DNA from: Chitinophagaceae bacterium
GTDB taxonomy: Bacteria; Bacteroidota; Bacteroidia; Chitinophagales; Chitinophagaceae
Length of the DNA: 64,000 nucleotides
Assembly: GCA_016715365.1 (NCBI GenBank)
Contig: JADKAM010000009.1
Coordinates: 62,001 to 126,000 of the forward strand
Direction of reading: 5' to 3'
The translations under genes were made by a program, and so were the position numbers. Positions 1 to 8,369 of the stretch are shown here, one piece after another. Below the pieces are notes generated by a model, which did not search any database, was not told where the DNA came from, and saw nothing but the letters and a program-made list of their open reading frames with translations. Numbering within the stretch: position 1 is the first letter of the stretch; the number at the start of each line of letters is the position of its first letter.

Positions 1-156
1 AATTAATAAAACAGCGATAATTAATGTTGATGTACTTTGTTTGTTCATATTGCTTGTGCTTTGGGCAAAAATAAGCAATAATAGTTTTTCAAAGTTCATT
101 TTAATAGATGCAGTTGTCCTCATACTGTTAATTACGCAATTATATATCTTTGAAAC

Positions 157-513
157 ATGGCACAGCATAACCTTACAGGCAATACCGGCGAGGCATTGGC
201 AGCAGTATACCTGTCATCAAAAGGATACAACGTCAGGCACCAAAACTGGCGACACGCTCACTGGGAAGTGGATATTATTGCCGAAAAAGATGGCATCCTG
301 CATTTTGTGGAAGTAAAAACCCGGCGAACCCGGAAATTTGGCCATCCGGAAGAGAATGTTGACAAAAAGAAAATACAGAACCTCATTAACGCCGCCGAAG
401 AATACCTGTACCAACAGCCTCAATGGAAAAGAATACAGTTCAATGTGCTTGCCATTACCATTTTAAAAGGTGAACCGGTGGAGTATTTTTTTATTGAAGA
501 CGTGTACTTGTAA
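157..513 (+). CDS. yraN: YraN/UPF0102 family protein
   Basis: A 118-residue protein with the layout of the YraN (UPF0102) family, which has a restriction-endonuclease-like fold and no settled function. Visible family marks are GNTGEALAAVYL near residue 8, WEVDII (E37, D39) and FVEVKTR (E52, K54); E/D...EVK is the putative metal-binding core. Length is usual for the family. The ATG at 157 places the conserved GxxGE block near the N-terminus as expected. It converges on the YkgJ-type gene, with an AT-rich inverted repeat between. Family assignment is secure; the biochemical role is unknown. Confidence 0.9.
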   Translation: MAQHNLTGNTGEALAAVYLSSKGYNVRHQNWRHAHWEVDIIAEKDGILHFVEVKTRRTRKFGHPEENVDKKKIQNLINAAEEYLYQQPQWKRIQFNVLAITILKGEPVEYFFIEDVYL

Positions 514-614
514 TGGATAATTGATAATTAAATAATGGATAATGGGGCACCTGATAATTTGAAAAGTTTTTAAACCCGCAAGCATTATCAATTATCCATT
601 AACCAATTATCCAT
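512..614. repeat. AT-rich inverted repeat between convergent genes
   Basis: The 17-base sequence at 512-528 (AATGGATAATTGATAAT) returns as its exact reverse complement at 584-600, with a 55-base loop. Further GGATAAT/ATTATCC words occur at about 533-543 and 603-614. It sits between two convergent genes, overlapping the yraN stop and the end of the next gene, so a two-way transcription end or a small dispersed palindrome are both possible. No U-tract typical of an intrinsic terminator is obvious. Confidence 0.6.
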
Positions 615-1107
615 TCATTGCAGCCTGCATTTTCTCTACTAGCTTATATGTTGCAGGGCAGTACTCAATATTCTGTTTGTGCACATGTATATAATCTACC
701 ATCCTCTTCCTGGGCAGGTGTGGAAAGCCAGAACAGTCAAGCGGGCGTATTTCGTAAATGGAACATTTATTATCCTGCAAATTTAAAAACTGGCAGGGCT
801 CTGTTTTATTCAACATATCTCCTATCCTGTCTTTGCGTAACCACTGTTTGGTAAATGCTTCCGGCGTTTGGCCAAAATGCTGTGATATCCTTTTTATGTC
901 TTTTTTTGTAAAAGTAGGACTCATGGTTTTACAGCAATTGGCACAGGTAAGGCAGTCTACTTCTTTCCAGATTTCCGGTTCCAGCGCCGCAGCCATTTTA
1001 TCCATTCCACGAGGTTGTTCTCTTAACAGTTTTGACAAAAAACTTCTGAGAGCTTTTTTATTGAATCTTACTTTTTGTTTGAATGAACGTAGATTAACTG
1101 GCTGCAT
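607..1107 (-). CDS. YkgJ-type cysteine-cluster protein
   Basis: A 166-residue protein of the YkgJ/UPF0153 family, thought to bind a zinc or iron ion through clustered cysteines. Cysteines are seen at 52, 55, 58 and 59 (CxxCxxCC) and at 105, 115 and 125, the last in the RPLDCSGFP segment typical of the family. Residues 1-45 are basic. No partner or substrate can be named. It is read convergently to yraN and is divergent from xerD, with 94 bases between the start codons that may hold both promoters. Confidence 0.85.
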   Translation of the reverse strand: MQPVNLRSFKQKVRFNKKALRSFLSKLLREQPRGMDKMAAALEPEIWKEVDCLTCANCCKTMSPTFTKKDIKRISQHFGQTPEAFTKQWLRKDRIGDMLNKTEPCQFLNLQDNKCSIYEIRPLDCSGFPHLPRKRMVDYIHVHKQNIEYCPATYKLVEKMQAAMNG

Positions 1108-1201
1108 ATTGTATATTGATAACTATTAACGAAATTGAGGTTGCGAAAATAGTATTTAATTCAATTTAATCAACATTCTTGCTTAAAGCAGGTATATAAT
1201 C

Positions 1202-2101
1202 ATGTGGGAACCCTATAAAAAAGGATTTAAGGCCTGGCTGCAATTGGAAAAATCGCTGGCCGGAAATTCTGTGGAGGCATACCTGCGTGATATAGATAAA
1301 CTCACAGATTACCTGCAGGCCACCCAAAAATTAGTTACCCCGCAGGAACTGGAACTGGAAGACCTGGAAAAATTTGTGCAATGGGTAAGTGAGCTGGGTA
1401 TGACAGTTACTTCGCAATCGAGGATCATTTCGGGGCTGCGGAGTTTTTATGCTTATTGCTATATGGAGCAGATTGTAACCCTAAACCCTACAGCCCTTTT
1501 AGAAACTCCCAAACAAAAAAGGATTTTACCCGATACCTTAAGTTTTGATGAGATTGAAAGTATTATTGCCCAAATAGATTTAAGCAAACCTGAAGGTGGC
1601 CGTAACAAAGCCATACTCGAAACCCTGTACAGTTGCGGTTTACGGGTGAGTGAACTGGTGAACCTGCGTATCAGTTGCCTGCACCTGGATATTGGTTTTG
1701 TACGGGTAATTGGTAAAGGCGATAAAGAAAGGCTGGTACCCATTGGCAGCGATGCCATCAAATACATTAATATTTACCGCAACGATATCAGGGTTCACAT
1801 CAGCATAAAACCCGGACAGGAAGATTTTCTTTTTTTAAACCGCCGGGGTAGTAAACTAAGCCGGGTGATGATCTTTATTTTGCTGAAAGAACTGGCAAAA
1901 AAAGCCGGCATTGTAAAAAATATTTCGCCACATACATTCCGCCATTCGTTTGCCACCCACCTGGTAGAAGGTGGTGCCGATTTACGAGCCGTACAGGAAA
2001 TGCTGGGGCATGAAAACATTACCACCACCGAAATTTATACCCACTTAGACAGGGAGTATTTAAGAAACACGCTGCACCAGTTTCATCCGGCATTTAAGTA
2101 G
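1202..2101 (+). CDS. xerD: Tyrosine recombinase XerD/XerC type
   Basis: A 299-residue tyrosine recombinase of the length expected for the Xer chromosome-dimer resolvases acting at dif. The N-terminal SAM-like DNA-binding domain covers about residues 1-90 and the catalytic domain about 105-290. The full active-site set is present: R148 (CGLRVSEL), K172 (GKGDKERLVP), H244 and R247 (HTFRHSFATHL), H270 (LGHENITTT) and Y279 (EIYTH). It stands alone, away from any integron, phage or transposon gene, which supports a housekeeping Xer role. XerC versus XerD cannot be settled from sequence alone. A dispersed repeat begins at its stop codon. Confidence 0.9.
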   Translation: MWEPYKKGFKAWLQLEKSLAGNSVEAYLRDIDKLTDYLQATQKLVTPQELELEDLEKFVQWVSELGMTVTSQSRIISGLRSFYAYCYMEQIVTLNPTALLETPKQKRILPDTLSFDEIESIIAQIDLSKPEGGRNKAILETLYSCGLRVSELVNLRISCLHLDIGFVRVIGKGDKERLVPIGSDAIKYINIYRNDIRVHISIKPGQEDFLFLNRRGSKLSRVMIFILLKELAKKAGIVKNISPHTFRHSFATHLVEGGADLRAVQEMLGHENITTTEIYTHLDREYLRNTLHQFHPAFK

Positions 2102-2194
2102 GTGTCAGGCCACTAAGCAGCGTCTGATTGTTCAAGACTATTTGAAATAATAATACACCAATTAAAAAAAGTGTCTGCGTAGTGGCCAGACACC
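2101..2194. repeat. Dispersed ~95-bp repeat, copy 1
   Basis: A 94-base element with inverted ends, GGTGTCAGGCCACTA at the left and TAGTGGCCAGACACC at the right, and an A-rich tract (AAAAAAAGT) before the right arm. A related copy lies at 23028-23122 with end bases GTTGTC/GACAAC in place of GGTGTC/GACACC, so the terminal pairing is kept although the sequence differs. Internal blocks such as GACTATTTGA/AACTATTTGA are also shared. It lies just after xerD, overlapping the last base of its stop. Confidence 0.75.
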
Positions 2195-2202
2195 TGATAA
2201 AA

Positions 2203-2261
2203 AAACCGGTCAGTTGCTCCTTTCTATTATTTAAAAATTTAAGGAATCAAACTTGACCGGC
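2203..2261 (-). terminator. Possible intrinsic terminator of the T9SS/TonB-plug gene
   Basis: CCGGTCA (2206-2212) and TGACCGG (2254-2260) pair over a loop of about 41 bases that can pair further. On the minus strand the right arm is followed by a run of seven T. It lies directly downstream of the minus-strand gene ending at 2276. Confidence 0.55.
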
Positions 2262-2275
2262 GTAAACAACAATCA

Positions 2276-3937
2276 CTACTGTACTATGAAACTGCTTTTA
2301 TTTACTAATTTATTTTGGGCATCAAATACACGGATATAATAAATACCGCCGGCCCAACGGCTATCGCTCATCATTTTTTCTGTATGATTTTTTGAAGCTG
2401 TATTAATTTTTTGTTGTAAAAGGATTCTTCCTGAAGCATCTGTAACCTGCAGGCTGCAATTACCCGCCTTTTTCAGTTTAAGTGCAACAGAAAAAGCTGT
2501 ATTGCGTGGAACGGGATTGGGATAAACTTTTATAGAATCGGTTAGTAAAGTTTTTACAGTGGCAAGGGTATCACCTAATAAGGAATTTTTGTAGGTGTTT
2601 GTGTAGCAAACACTTCCTACTGATCTGCCAGTGCGGCGGATACCAAAATCTGAAGTTACAACTAGTTCTTTCATTTTTATTTCTTTTGATTTCCTGGTTG
2701 TGATTATCACAGCTCCGTTTGAAGCCTGTGTACCATAAATCGCTGTTGCTTCAGCTCCTTTTAAAATGGAGATCTCTTCAATATCTTCAGGCTTGATACT
2801 GTTACCCGAAGGGCTGATTAAACCATCAATCACATAAATCGGTTCAGTACTTTTATTAACAGCAACAATTCCACCTATCGCCATTGTTCTCTTTGCTGCA
2901 AGTTTCACCGTTTCAGTCTTTGTTACTTCGGTCTTTTGTTTTCTTAATAAAACCTCCCAGGTCTTTTTCCTGTCTTTAAAATCATTATCATCAATTGTAA
3001 ATTCACTTGGCTCATAACCATTGGCAGAAACTTTTATTTCGTATTCATCATAATCAGCAATCCCTTTTATTTTGTACATACCATTCTTATCTGCAATAAA
3101 AGTAGCGGCACTGTCCATATAATTCTCTTGAATCAGAAGACTTGCATTTGCTATTGCCTTGCCTGTTTCTTCATCTTTTACCTGTATAACAGCTACCCTT
3201 TTTAATCTGTCATATGGGCCGTAATATTCATCGGGATCTCTCCAAATTGCTCCTCCTACTGTAATAGTTTCTACAACACCTAACCATCCTCCTTCCAACA
3301 CAGTATTAAAAACGGATGACGTACCAGTAGATACTTCTGCAGTTTTAAAACTTGCTCCGGAAATCTCCAGAACCGCACCAGCCTGTAGCCTTAATGAATA
3401 GGCACCATTTGCATCTGCCGAAACTCCGGTACTTGTGCCTTTTATTTTTATAGATGCGAATGAGATAGGATTACCGTCTTTATCAGTTACTTTTCCGGTA
3501 ATAATTCTACTTATAGCAGGCCCTGCAATTTTTCCTGCTAAAGCATTATTCACATTTGTTGATTTGATTATATCGATATCTGCTGCTGTTACTGTTTGCA
3601 TACACGTTATTTTCTTAATTCCTCCTTGTGCCTTGACCCCGTTCCCCTTCCCAAAAAACATAAAGAACATCACCATATAATTCCAGTACCAGAATAATCT
3701 TTTCTTTGGGTCTGTTGGTCTGCTGATGGTTCTTTCCAATTGCGAGGGCAACGCCCTGCCGCAAACTTTATCGTGTGTAAGGCTGGTAAAATAATTCAGC
3801 ACTTCAGTGTCCGTCATCATACTAAAGTCAATCACTTCCTTAACACAGGCATTACAAAACCTACCCTGGTCGGTTGGCGTCATCTGTTGCCAGTTTTCGT
3901 GGCAGGGTTCGGGGATGGAAAGTTGCAACTTTTGCAT
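2276..3937 (-). CDS. Surface protein: carboxypeptidase-like, TonB-plug and T9SS tail
   Basis: A 553-residue mosaic protein. Residues 1-75 form a cysteine-bearing domain (C12, C28, C31, C59; PEPCHENW, GRFCNAC) that I believe is common in Chitinophagaceae and unnamed. Residues about 85-100 are hydrophobic. Residues about 145-215 are a carboxypeptidase-D-like regulatory domain (GKVTDKDGNPISFASI), about 240-330 a second beta-sandwich-like stretch, and about 345-420 a TonB-plug-like segment (IYGTQASNGAVIITTRK). The last 80 residues (KVYPNPVPRN..., ending SFIVQ) match a type IX secretion C-terminal tail. There is no beta-barrel, so it is not a transporter. It shares the carboxypeptidase-like block and a TSDFGIRRTGRS-type segment with the next gene. 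Function unknown. Confidence 0.8.
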   Translation of the reverse strand: MQKLQLSIPEPCHENWQQMTPTDQGRFCNACVKEVIDFSMMTDTEVLNYFTSLTHDKVCGRALPSQLERTISRPTDPKKRLFWYWNYMVMFFMFFGKGNGVKAQGGIKKITCMQTVTAADIDIIKSTNVNNALAGKIAGPAISRIITGKVTDKDGNPISFASIKIKGTSTGVSADANGAYSLRLQAGAVLEISGASFKTAEVSTGTSSVFNTVLEGGWLGVVETITVGGAIWRDPDEYYGPYDRLKRVAVIQVKDEETGKAIANASLLIQENYMDSAATFIADKNGMYKIKGIADYDEYEIKVSANGYEPSEFTIDDNDFKDRKKTWEVLLRKQKTEVTKTETVKLAAKRTMAIGGIVAVNKSTEPIYVIDGLISPSGNSIKPEDIEEISILKGAEATAIYGTQASNGAVIITTRKSKEIKMKELVVTSDFGIRRTGRSVGSVCYTNTYKNSLLGDTLATVKTLLTDSIKVYPNPVPRNTAFSVALKLKKAGNCSLQVTDASGRILLQQKINTASKNHTEKMMSDSRWAGGIYYIRVFDAQNKLVNKSSFIVQ

Positions 3938-3954
3938 GTACGGTCTTTTTTGAG

Positions 3955-6000
3955 TTATTTATTTGCTGATACGGTTTCAGTTTCCTCTTCATCAATCAAT
4001 TCAATGTTCTTCTTTTTACGTTCAACCTTTTTTACTAATGTATGGGCACTTTGTACCAGTTGCAGAAACTCTTTCCGGTAGCCTTCCTTATCAGTGCCAA
4101 TAGCATTACCTGCCATACTGATCACTTCTTGATAACTTGCCTGCTGCTTAAATGCTGAATTGCGCAGCATCATTCCAAACTCAGCTACAGCTGCTGCAAA
4201 ACGAAAGTTGGTTGATGTAAGTTGTAGTTGCTTTTGTTCATCCAAAACTGCAACTGTCATTAATTTGCTGATACTGTCGTCGGGCTGTTTGTAACGCATT
4301 TTCAGGGTCATCATTTCTTTGCCGAATGTAGAAGATGAGAATCTTTCAGGCAGCTGATATTTTAAGGTATCTACCTGTTTTAAAAAATCTGACTGCAGGC
4401 CAACAGGTATGATCTCATACAAAGCTGTAACGGTATGTCCGCTGCCCAAATCACCGGCGTCTTTTTTATCGTTGTTAAAATCTTCCTTTGCAAGCATCCG
4501 GTTTTCGTAACCAATCAGCCTGTAACCCTGTACCACAGCCGGATTAAATTCTATCTGCAGTTTTACATCTTTGGCAATGGTAAATAAAGTGCCGCCAAAT
4601 TCGCTTACCAACACTTTCTTTGCTTCACTCAACTGATCAATATAAGCATGGTTGCCATTGCCTTTATCAGCCAGTTTCTGCATCTTGGCATCCTGGTAAT
4701 TTCCCATCCCAAACCCAAGTACAGTTAAAAAAACACCGGTTTCCCGTTTCTTTTCAATCAGGCTTTCCAAAGCAGCATCACTGCTGGTGCCTACATTAAA
4801 ATCTCCATCGGTACATAGTATTACCCGGTTATTACCACCTTTGATAAAATTATCTGTGGCAGTTTTATACGCCAGTTCAATACCTGCGCCCCCGGCTGTA
4901 GAGCCACCTGATTCCAGTTGATCAATCGCTTCTTTAATCTTGTTTTTCTGTAACCCGTTTGTTGCAGGCAATACCAGACCTGCATTACCTGCATAAACTA
5001 CCAGGCTTACTTTGTCATTTTCTCTTAACTGGTCTACCAATAATTTTAAAGATTGTTTTAACAGGGGTAATTTATTTTCACTCGACATAGATCCCGATAC
5101 ATCTATCAGGAAAACGATATTGCTGGATGGAAGATTTTCTGTTTGTATAATTTTACCTTGCAACCCCACCAATGCCAGGCGGTGTGCCGGATTCCAGGGG
5201 CAGGTGCTGATCTCTGTATTAACTGAAAAGGGATCGTTATTTTTTGGTTGAGAATAATCGTACTTAAAATAATTGATCATTTCTTCAATACGAACGGCAC
5301 CGGCAGGTGGTAACTGTCCCTGTGTTAAAAAACGGCGCATATTGCTGTAAGATGCGGCATCAACATCAATTGAAAAAGTTGAAAGCGGATTATCTATTAC
5401 TTTTAAAAAATTATTTTCAAGAATATAATCATACCCTTCTCTTTCAAAATCATCTGAAGTTTTTGCGAAGTCTAAACCATTCTCACCACGCAATCTTACA
5501 GTATTTTCTGCGCCAGGTTTAGCGGTTGTTTGGGTTCTTACCTGGACTCCCCCAACCTTTCCGCTCAATGCATTATTTACATTTGTTTGTGTTATTGTAT
5601 TTAATTGATCACCAGTTAGATTTTGCACATTTGATGCGGTACTTCTTGCAGTACGCTTAATGCCAAAGGCTGAAGTGACAACTACTTCTTTTAAATCAGT
5701 ACCACCTCTTTTTTCCAAAACTGTATTAATGACTCTTCGAGCACCAACTTTAACTTCTGCCGTTTTAAAAGATGCGCCGGTAATTACCAAAACAGCATTT
5801 TCATCAATAACTTTTATTGAATAATTTCCATTGACATCAGCCGAAACCCCACTGTTGGTTCCTTTTATTCTTACCGATGCAAAAGACACAGGATTACCAT
5901 CTATGTCAGTTACTTTTCCGGTTACTACAAATGAATTGGGATTTTTAAAAGCCAGCAATGCAAATGTGAATGCGGCAATTATTAAGAACATTTTCTGCAT
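3955..6000 (-). CDS. YfbK-like von Willebrand A protein with SusC-type N-terminus
   Basis: A 681-residue protein. Residues 1-20 are a signal peptide or anchor, 25-95 a carboxypeptidase-D-like domain, 105-175 a fragment resembling the start of SusC receptors (KEVVVTSAFGIKRTARS, then TNVNNALSGKVGGVQV). About 200-290 resembles the N-terminal domain that precedes vWA in YfbK-type proteins, and 294-470 is a vWA domain with an intact MIDAS start, D300-x-S302-x-S304. The rest resembles the DUF3520 tail. YfbK homologues are secreted or surface proteins of unclear role. It is followed by a gene sharing its N-terminal blocks, 17 bases away and probably co-transcribed. The receptor-like part has no barrel. 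Confidence 0.85.
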   Translation of the reverse strand: MQKMFLIIAAFTFALLAFKNPNSFVVTGKVTDIDGNPVSFASVRIKGTNSGVSADVNGNYSIKVIDENAVLVITGASFKTAEVKVGARRVINTVLEKRGGTDLKEVVVTSAFGIKRTARSTASNVQNLTGDQLNTITQTNVNNALSGKVGGVQVRTQTTAKPGAENTVRLRGENGLDFAKTSDDFEREGYDYILENNFLKVIDNPLSTFSIDVDAASYSNMRRFLTQGQLPPAGAVRIEEMINYFKYDYSQPKNNDPFSVNTEISTCPWNPAHRLALVGLQGKIIQTENLPSSNIVFLIDVSGSMSSENKLPLLKQSLKLLVDQLRENDKVSLVVYAGNAGLVLPATNGLQKNKIKEAIDQLESGGSTAGGAGIELAYKTATDNFIKGGNNRVILCTDGDFNVGTSSDAALESLIEKKRETGVFLTVLGFGMGNYQDAKMQKLADKGNGNHAYIDQLSEAKKVLVSEFGGTLFTIAKDVKLQIEFNPAVVQGYRLIGYENRMLAKEDFNNDKKDAGDLGSGHTVTALYEIIPVGLQSDFLKQVDTLKYQLPERFSSSTFGKEMMTLKMRYKQPDDSISKLMTVAVLDEQKQLQLTSTNFRFAAAVAEFGMMLRNSAFKQQASYQEVISMAGNAIGTDKEGYRKEFLQLVQSAHTLVKKVERKKKNIELIDEEETETVSANK

Positions 6001-6097
6001 AACATATAGTTTAGTTATACAGATGCGGTTTTAAAAACTATTACACAAAACGTTGAAGAAATATTTTTTGAGAAAGAGAAAACTTAGCGGAGCAATA

Positions 6098-6892
6098 TCA
6101 TTTACCTTCCAGCAAAACATCTGCTTCCTGGAAACTCACTTTATTATTGTAAGCAGTGTTGGTAACACGTTTGCGGTAATTTTTAAACAGGCTGTGCCAG
6201 CGGAGTTTTAGTACGCCCAGTATACCTTCCTTAACAATGCCTTTATTCATTTTGCTGGCGCCAAACTCACGGTCAATAAAAGTGATGGGCACTTCTACAA
6301 TTTTAAAACCCAGTTTCCAGGAAGCAAATTTCATTTCTATCTGAAATGCATAGCCTACAAATTCAATACCATCCAGGTTTATCGCTTCCAGTACTTCTTT
6401 TGAGTAACATACAAAACCGGCAGTGGGATCTTTTACCGGCATCCAGGTAATTATCCTGGTGTACAATGAAGCACCTCTTGAAAGCAGGATGCGGTTTGCC
6501 GGCCAGTTGGCCACTGCACCGCCTTTTACATATCGTGATCCTACTGCAACACCGGCACCGTTTTTACAGGCTGTATACAATCTTTCCAGGTCGTTGGGAT
6601 TGTGAGAGAAATCGGCATCCATTTCAAAAATAAAATTATACCCTTTATCAATGGCCCATTTAAAACCATGAATATAGGCTGTACCCAATCCCAGTTTTCC
6701 TTTACGTTGTTCTAAAAATAGCTGGCCGCTATATGTAGGTATTAATGATTTTACAATATCGGCTGTGCCATCCGGGGAGTCGTCATCAATGATCAGCACA
6801 TGAAAATTCAACTGCAAATTCATTACCGCACCGATTATATTTTCGATGTTTTCCTTTTCATTATATGTAGGTATGATAACTATTTTTTCCAA
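6098..6892 (-). CDS. Polyprenol monophosphomannose synthase-like GT2
   Basis: A 264-residue family 2 glycosyltransferase close to dolichyl-phosphate mannose synthase. It carries the N-terminal IIPTYNEKENI, the nucleotide-binding DDDSPDGT (residues 36-42) and the DADFSHNP metal site near residue 92. The family-typical stretches GSRYVKGG, PVKDPTAGFVCY and FIDREFGASKMN follow. No C-terminal membrane segments are seen, so it is the soluble/peripheral single-domain type. The expected reaction is transfer of a sugar (mannose in characterised members) from GDP-sugar to polyprenyl phosphate at the cytoplasmic membrane. The actual sugar is not shown by sequence. Confidence 0.88.
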   Translation of the reverse strand: MEKIVIIPTYNEKENIENIIGAVMNLQLNFHVLIIDDDSPDGTADIVKSLIPTYSGQLFLEQRKGKLGLGTAYIHGFKWAIDKGYNFIFEMDADFSHNPNDLERLYTACKNGAGVAVGSRYVKGGAVANWPANRILLSRGASLYTRIITWMPVKDPTAGFVCYSKEVLEAINLDGIEFVGYAFQIEMKFASWKLGFKIVEVPITFIDREFGASKMNKGIVKEGILGVLKLRWHSLFKNYRKRVTNTAYNNKVSFQEADVLLEGK

Positions 6893-6970
6893 AATATATG
6901 CTTGAATGACGGAGTCAAATTTACATTAAATACAGGAATGCCTTATCAACATATTCTCTACAAAGCTTAA

Positions 6971-7753
6971 TTAGTTATTTTTTAACAGGGTACTGTTGAG
7001 TATTTCAGTGAGTTTTTGCTTGGTATGCAGCGGAAAATCGCCCCGCATCATCCAGTCGTAATACTGTGGCTCGGCTTTTAAAACATCTTTAACCGGTCTG
7101 CCCTTGTGTTTGCCAAAATTAAATATTTCAACACCTTTATCATTAAAACTGAAGCGGCGTGCATAGTCGACAATTTTATCCTCGCCTATAACATTTAAAA
7201 TAGATTCAACCGAATCGCCCAGGTTTTTATACCGGTCTAATTGTGCCATCAGTACTTCAATGGTTGCATCCACATCAGCTTCGGCACTGTGTGCATCCAC
7301 CAGTTCTTTCTGGCAAAAGAATTTGTAGGCTGCAGTTAAAGTACGCGGTTCCATGGTATAAAATATATGCTGTACATCAATCATTTTACGGGTGCTCAGA
7401 TCCACCTCCATACCGGCACGTAAAAATTCTTCCATCAAAATCGGGATATCAAAGCGGTTACTGTTGTACCCGCCCAGGTCGCAATTATCTATGAACATTT
7501 TTATTTCGTTGCCTGCCTGCTTAAATGTTGGAGCATCTTTAACCATTTCATCGGTAATACCATGTATATCGATTGATTCCTGTGGGATTTTCATTTCAGG
7601 ATTGAGCAGTTTCCGTTTTACCTGCCGGCTACCATCCGGCAGGATTTTTATTACAGCAATTTCTACAATCCTGTCGGTTGATAGGCTTACACCTGTGGTC
7701 TCCAGGTCAATAAAAGCAATAGGCCGGGATAAGTTTAACATGTTAGATACCAT
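6971..7753 (-). CDS. DnaQ-like 3'-5' exonuclease with DUF3820-like tail
   Basis: A 260-residue protein. Residues about 11-175 are a DEDDh exonuclease domain: ExoI motif FIDLETTG (D16, E18), ExoII region YNSNRFDIPIL, ExoIII HSAEADVDAT with the catalytic His. Residues about 205-255 (FNFGKHKGRPVKDV, YYDWMMRGDFP) resemble the DUF3820 domain found appended to such nucleases. It may act in DNA or RNA 3'-end processing; it is not necessarily the replicative epsilon subunit, as Bacteroidota often carry several such proteins. Start ATG 7753 is used; ATG 7741 (MLNLSRP) is an equally sensible start because no clear ribosome-binding site separates them. Confidence 0.85.
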   Translation of the reverse strand: MVSNMLNLSRPIAFIDLETTGVSLSTDRIVEIAVIKILPDGSRQVKRKLLNPEMKIPQESIDIHGITDEMVKDAPTFKQAGNEIKMFIDNCDLGGYNSNRFDIPILMEEFLRAGMEVDLSTRKMIDVQHIFYTMEPRTLTAAYKFFCQKELVDAHSAEADVDATIEVLMAQLDRYKNLGDSVESILNVIGEDKIVDYARRFSFNDKGVEIFNFGKHKGRPVKDVLKAEPQYYDWMMRGDFPLHTKQKLTEILNSTLLKNN

Positions 7754-7862
7754 TGTTTTGGGGGTTAATTAAGTTATTATGAGGTAATGTTTGTGTTTTT
7801 TAGGTTTTATTGGAGTCACAATGTAATAATAAATAGTATTTCACCGTTTAAGTTTGGTAAAT

Positions 7863-7870
7863 TATATTTG
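7863..7870 (+). promoter_or_regulatory. -7 promoter element for the small lipoprotein
   Basis: TATATTTG matches the Bacteroidota -7 consensus TAnnTTTG exactly and lies 32 bases before the ATG at 7903. No convincing -33 element at the usual spacing was found, and neither of the two special upstream motifs described elsewhere in this window is present. Confidence 0.5.
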
Positions 7871-7902
7871 CACTAATAAATTTTAACTCCTAAAGTAATA
7901 AA

Positions 7903-8016
7903 ATGAAAAGAATTCTTTTAATCGCTGTTATCCTGATTACAGTATCAGCAATTGCAAGCAGCTGCACTTCAAGCCGCAAAGGAACTTGTCCAATGTCTGA
8001 AGGCATTATACATTAA
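7903..8016 (+). CDS. Small putative lipoprotein (37 aa)
   Basis: A 37-codon reading frame beginning MKRILLIAVILI with a hydrophobic stretch and a lipobox-like SAIASSC, so the mature peptide would be only about 17 residues (CTSSRKGTCPMSEGIIH). A -7 promoter element stands 32 bases upstream and the next gene, ytxJ, begins 17 bases after its stop, suggesting co-transcription. The sequence is unlike any family I recognise. The signal sequence and promoter make a real gene likely; the function is unknown. Confidence 0.6.
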   Translation: MKRILLIAVILITVSAIASSCTSSRKGTCPMSEGIIH

Positions 8017-8033
8017 TACCTGCTCACTCATAT

Positions 8034-8369
8034 ATGAATTGGATAGAACTGAACAATGTACAGCAACTGGCTGACCTCAAAGAATTATCAAAAGCCAGGC
8101 CCCAGGTAATTTTTAAACACAGTACCCGTTGTTCCATAAGTACAATGGCCAAAAGCCGTTTGGAAAGAAATGAACAACCCGGGACCGGTGATTTCTATTT
8201 TCTGGATCTGCTCAGATACAGATCACTCTCTAACCAGATTGCCGAAGATTTTTCGATAGCCCACGAATCACCTCAAATACTTTTAATTAAGAACACCGAA
8301 TGTGTTTATGAGGAAAGCCACAGCGGTATTCAGATGGATGAGCTCATAGAGCAAATAGCGCTTAATTAA
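8034..8369 (+). CDS. ytxJ: Bacillithiol-system thioredoxin-like YtxJ
   Basis: A 111-residue protein of the YtxJ (BrxC-type, monothiol bacilliredoxin) family. The family mark is FKHSTRCSIS, where C33 is the reactive thiol followed by IS, next to KSRLE. It is predicted to reduce bacillithiol-mixed disulfides or act as a thioredoxin-like partner in the cytoplasm; this follows from the family, not from the window. It is probably expressed with the tiny lipoprotein upstream. Its last eight bases overlap the end of the convergent P-type ATPase gene. Confidence 0.85.
   Translation: MNWIELNNVQQLADLKELSKARPQVIFKHSTRCSISTMAKSRLERNEQPGTGDFYFLDLLRYRSLSNQIAEDFSIAHESPQILLIKNTECVYEESHSGIQMDELIEQIALN

Noticed and set aside
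2..316. Open frame entering from the left edge, hydrophobic up to about base 156, ending inside yraN
   Set aside because: It could be the tail of a membrane protein, but it would overlap 160 bases of the well-supported yraN frame. Without sequence to the left it cannot be judged, so it is not listed as a gene.
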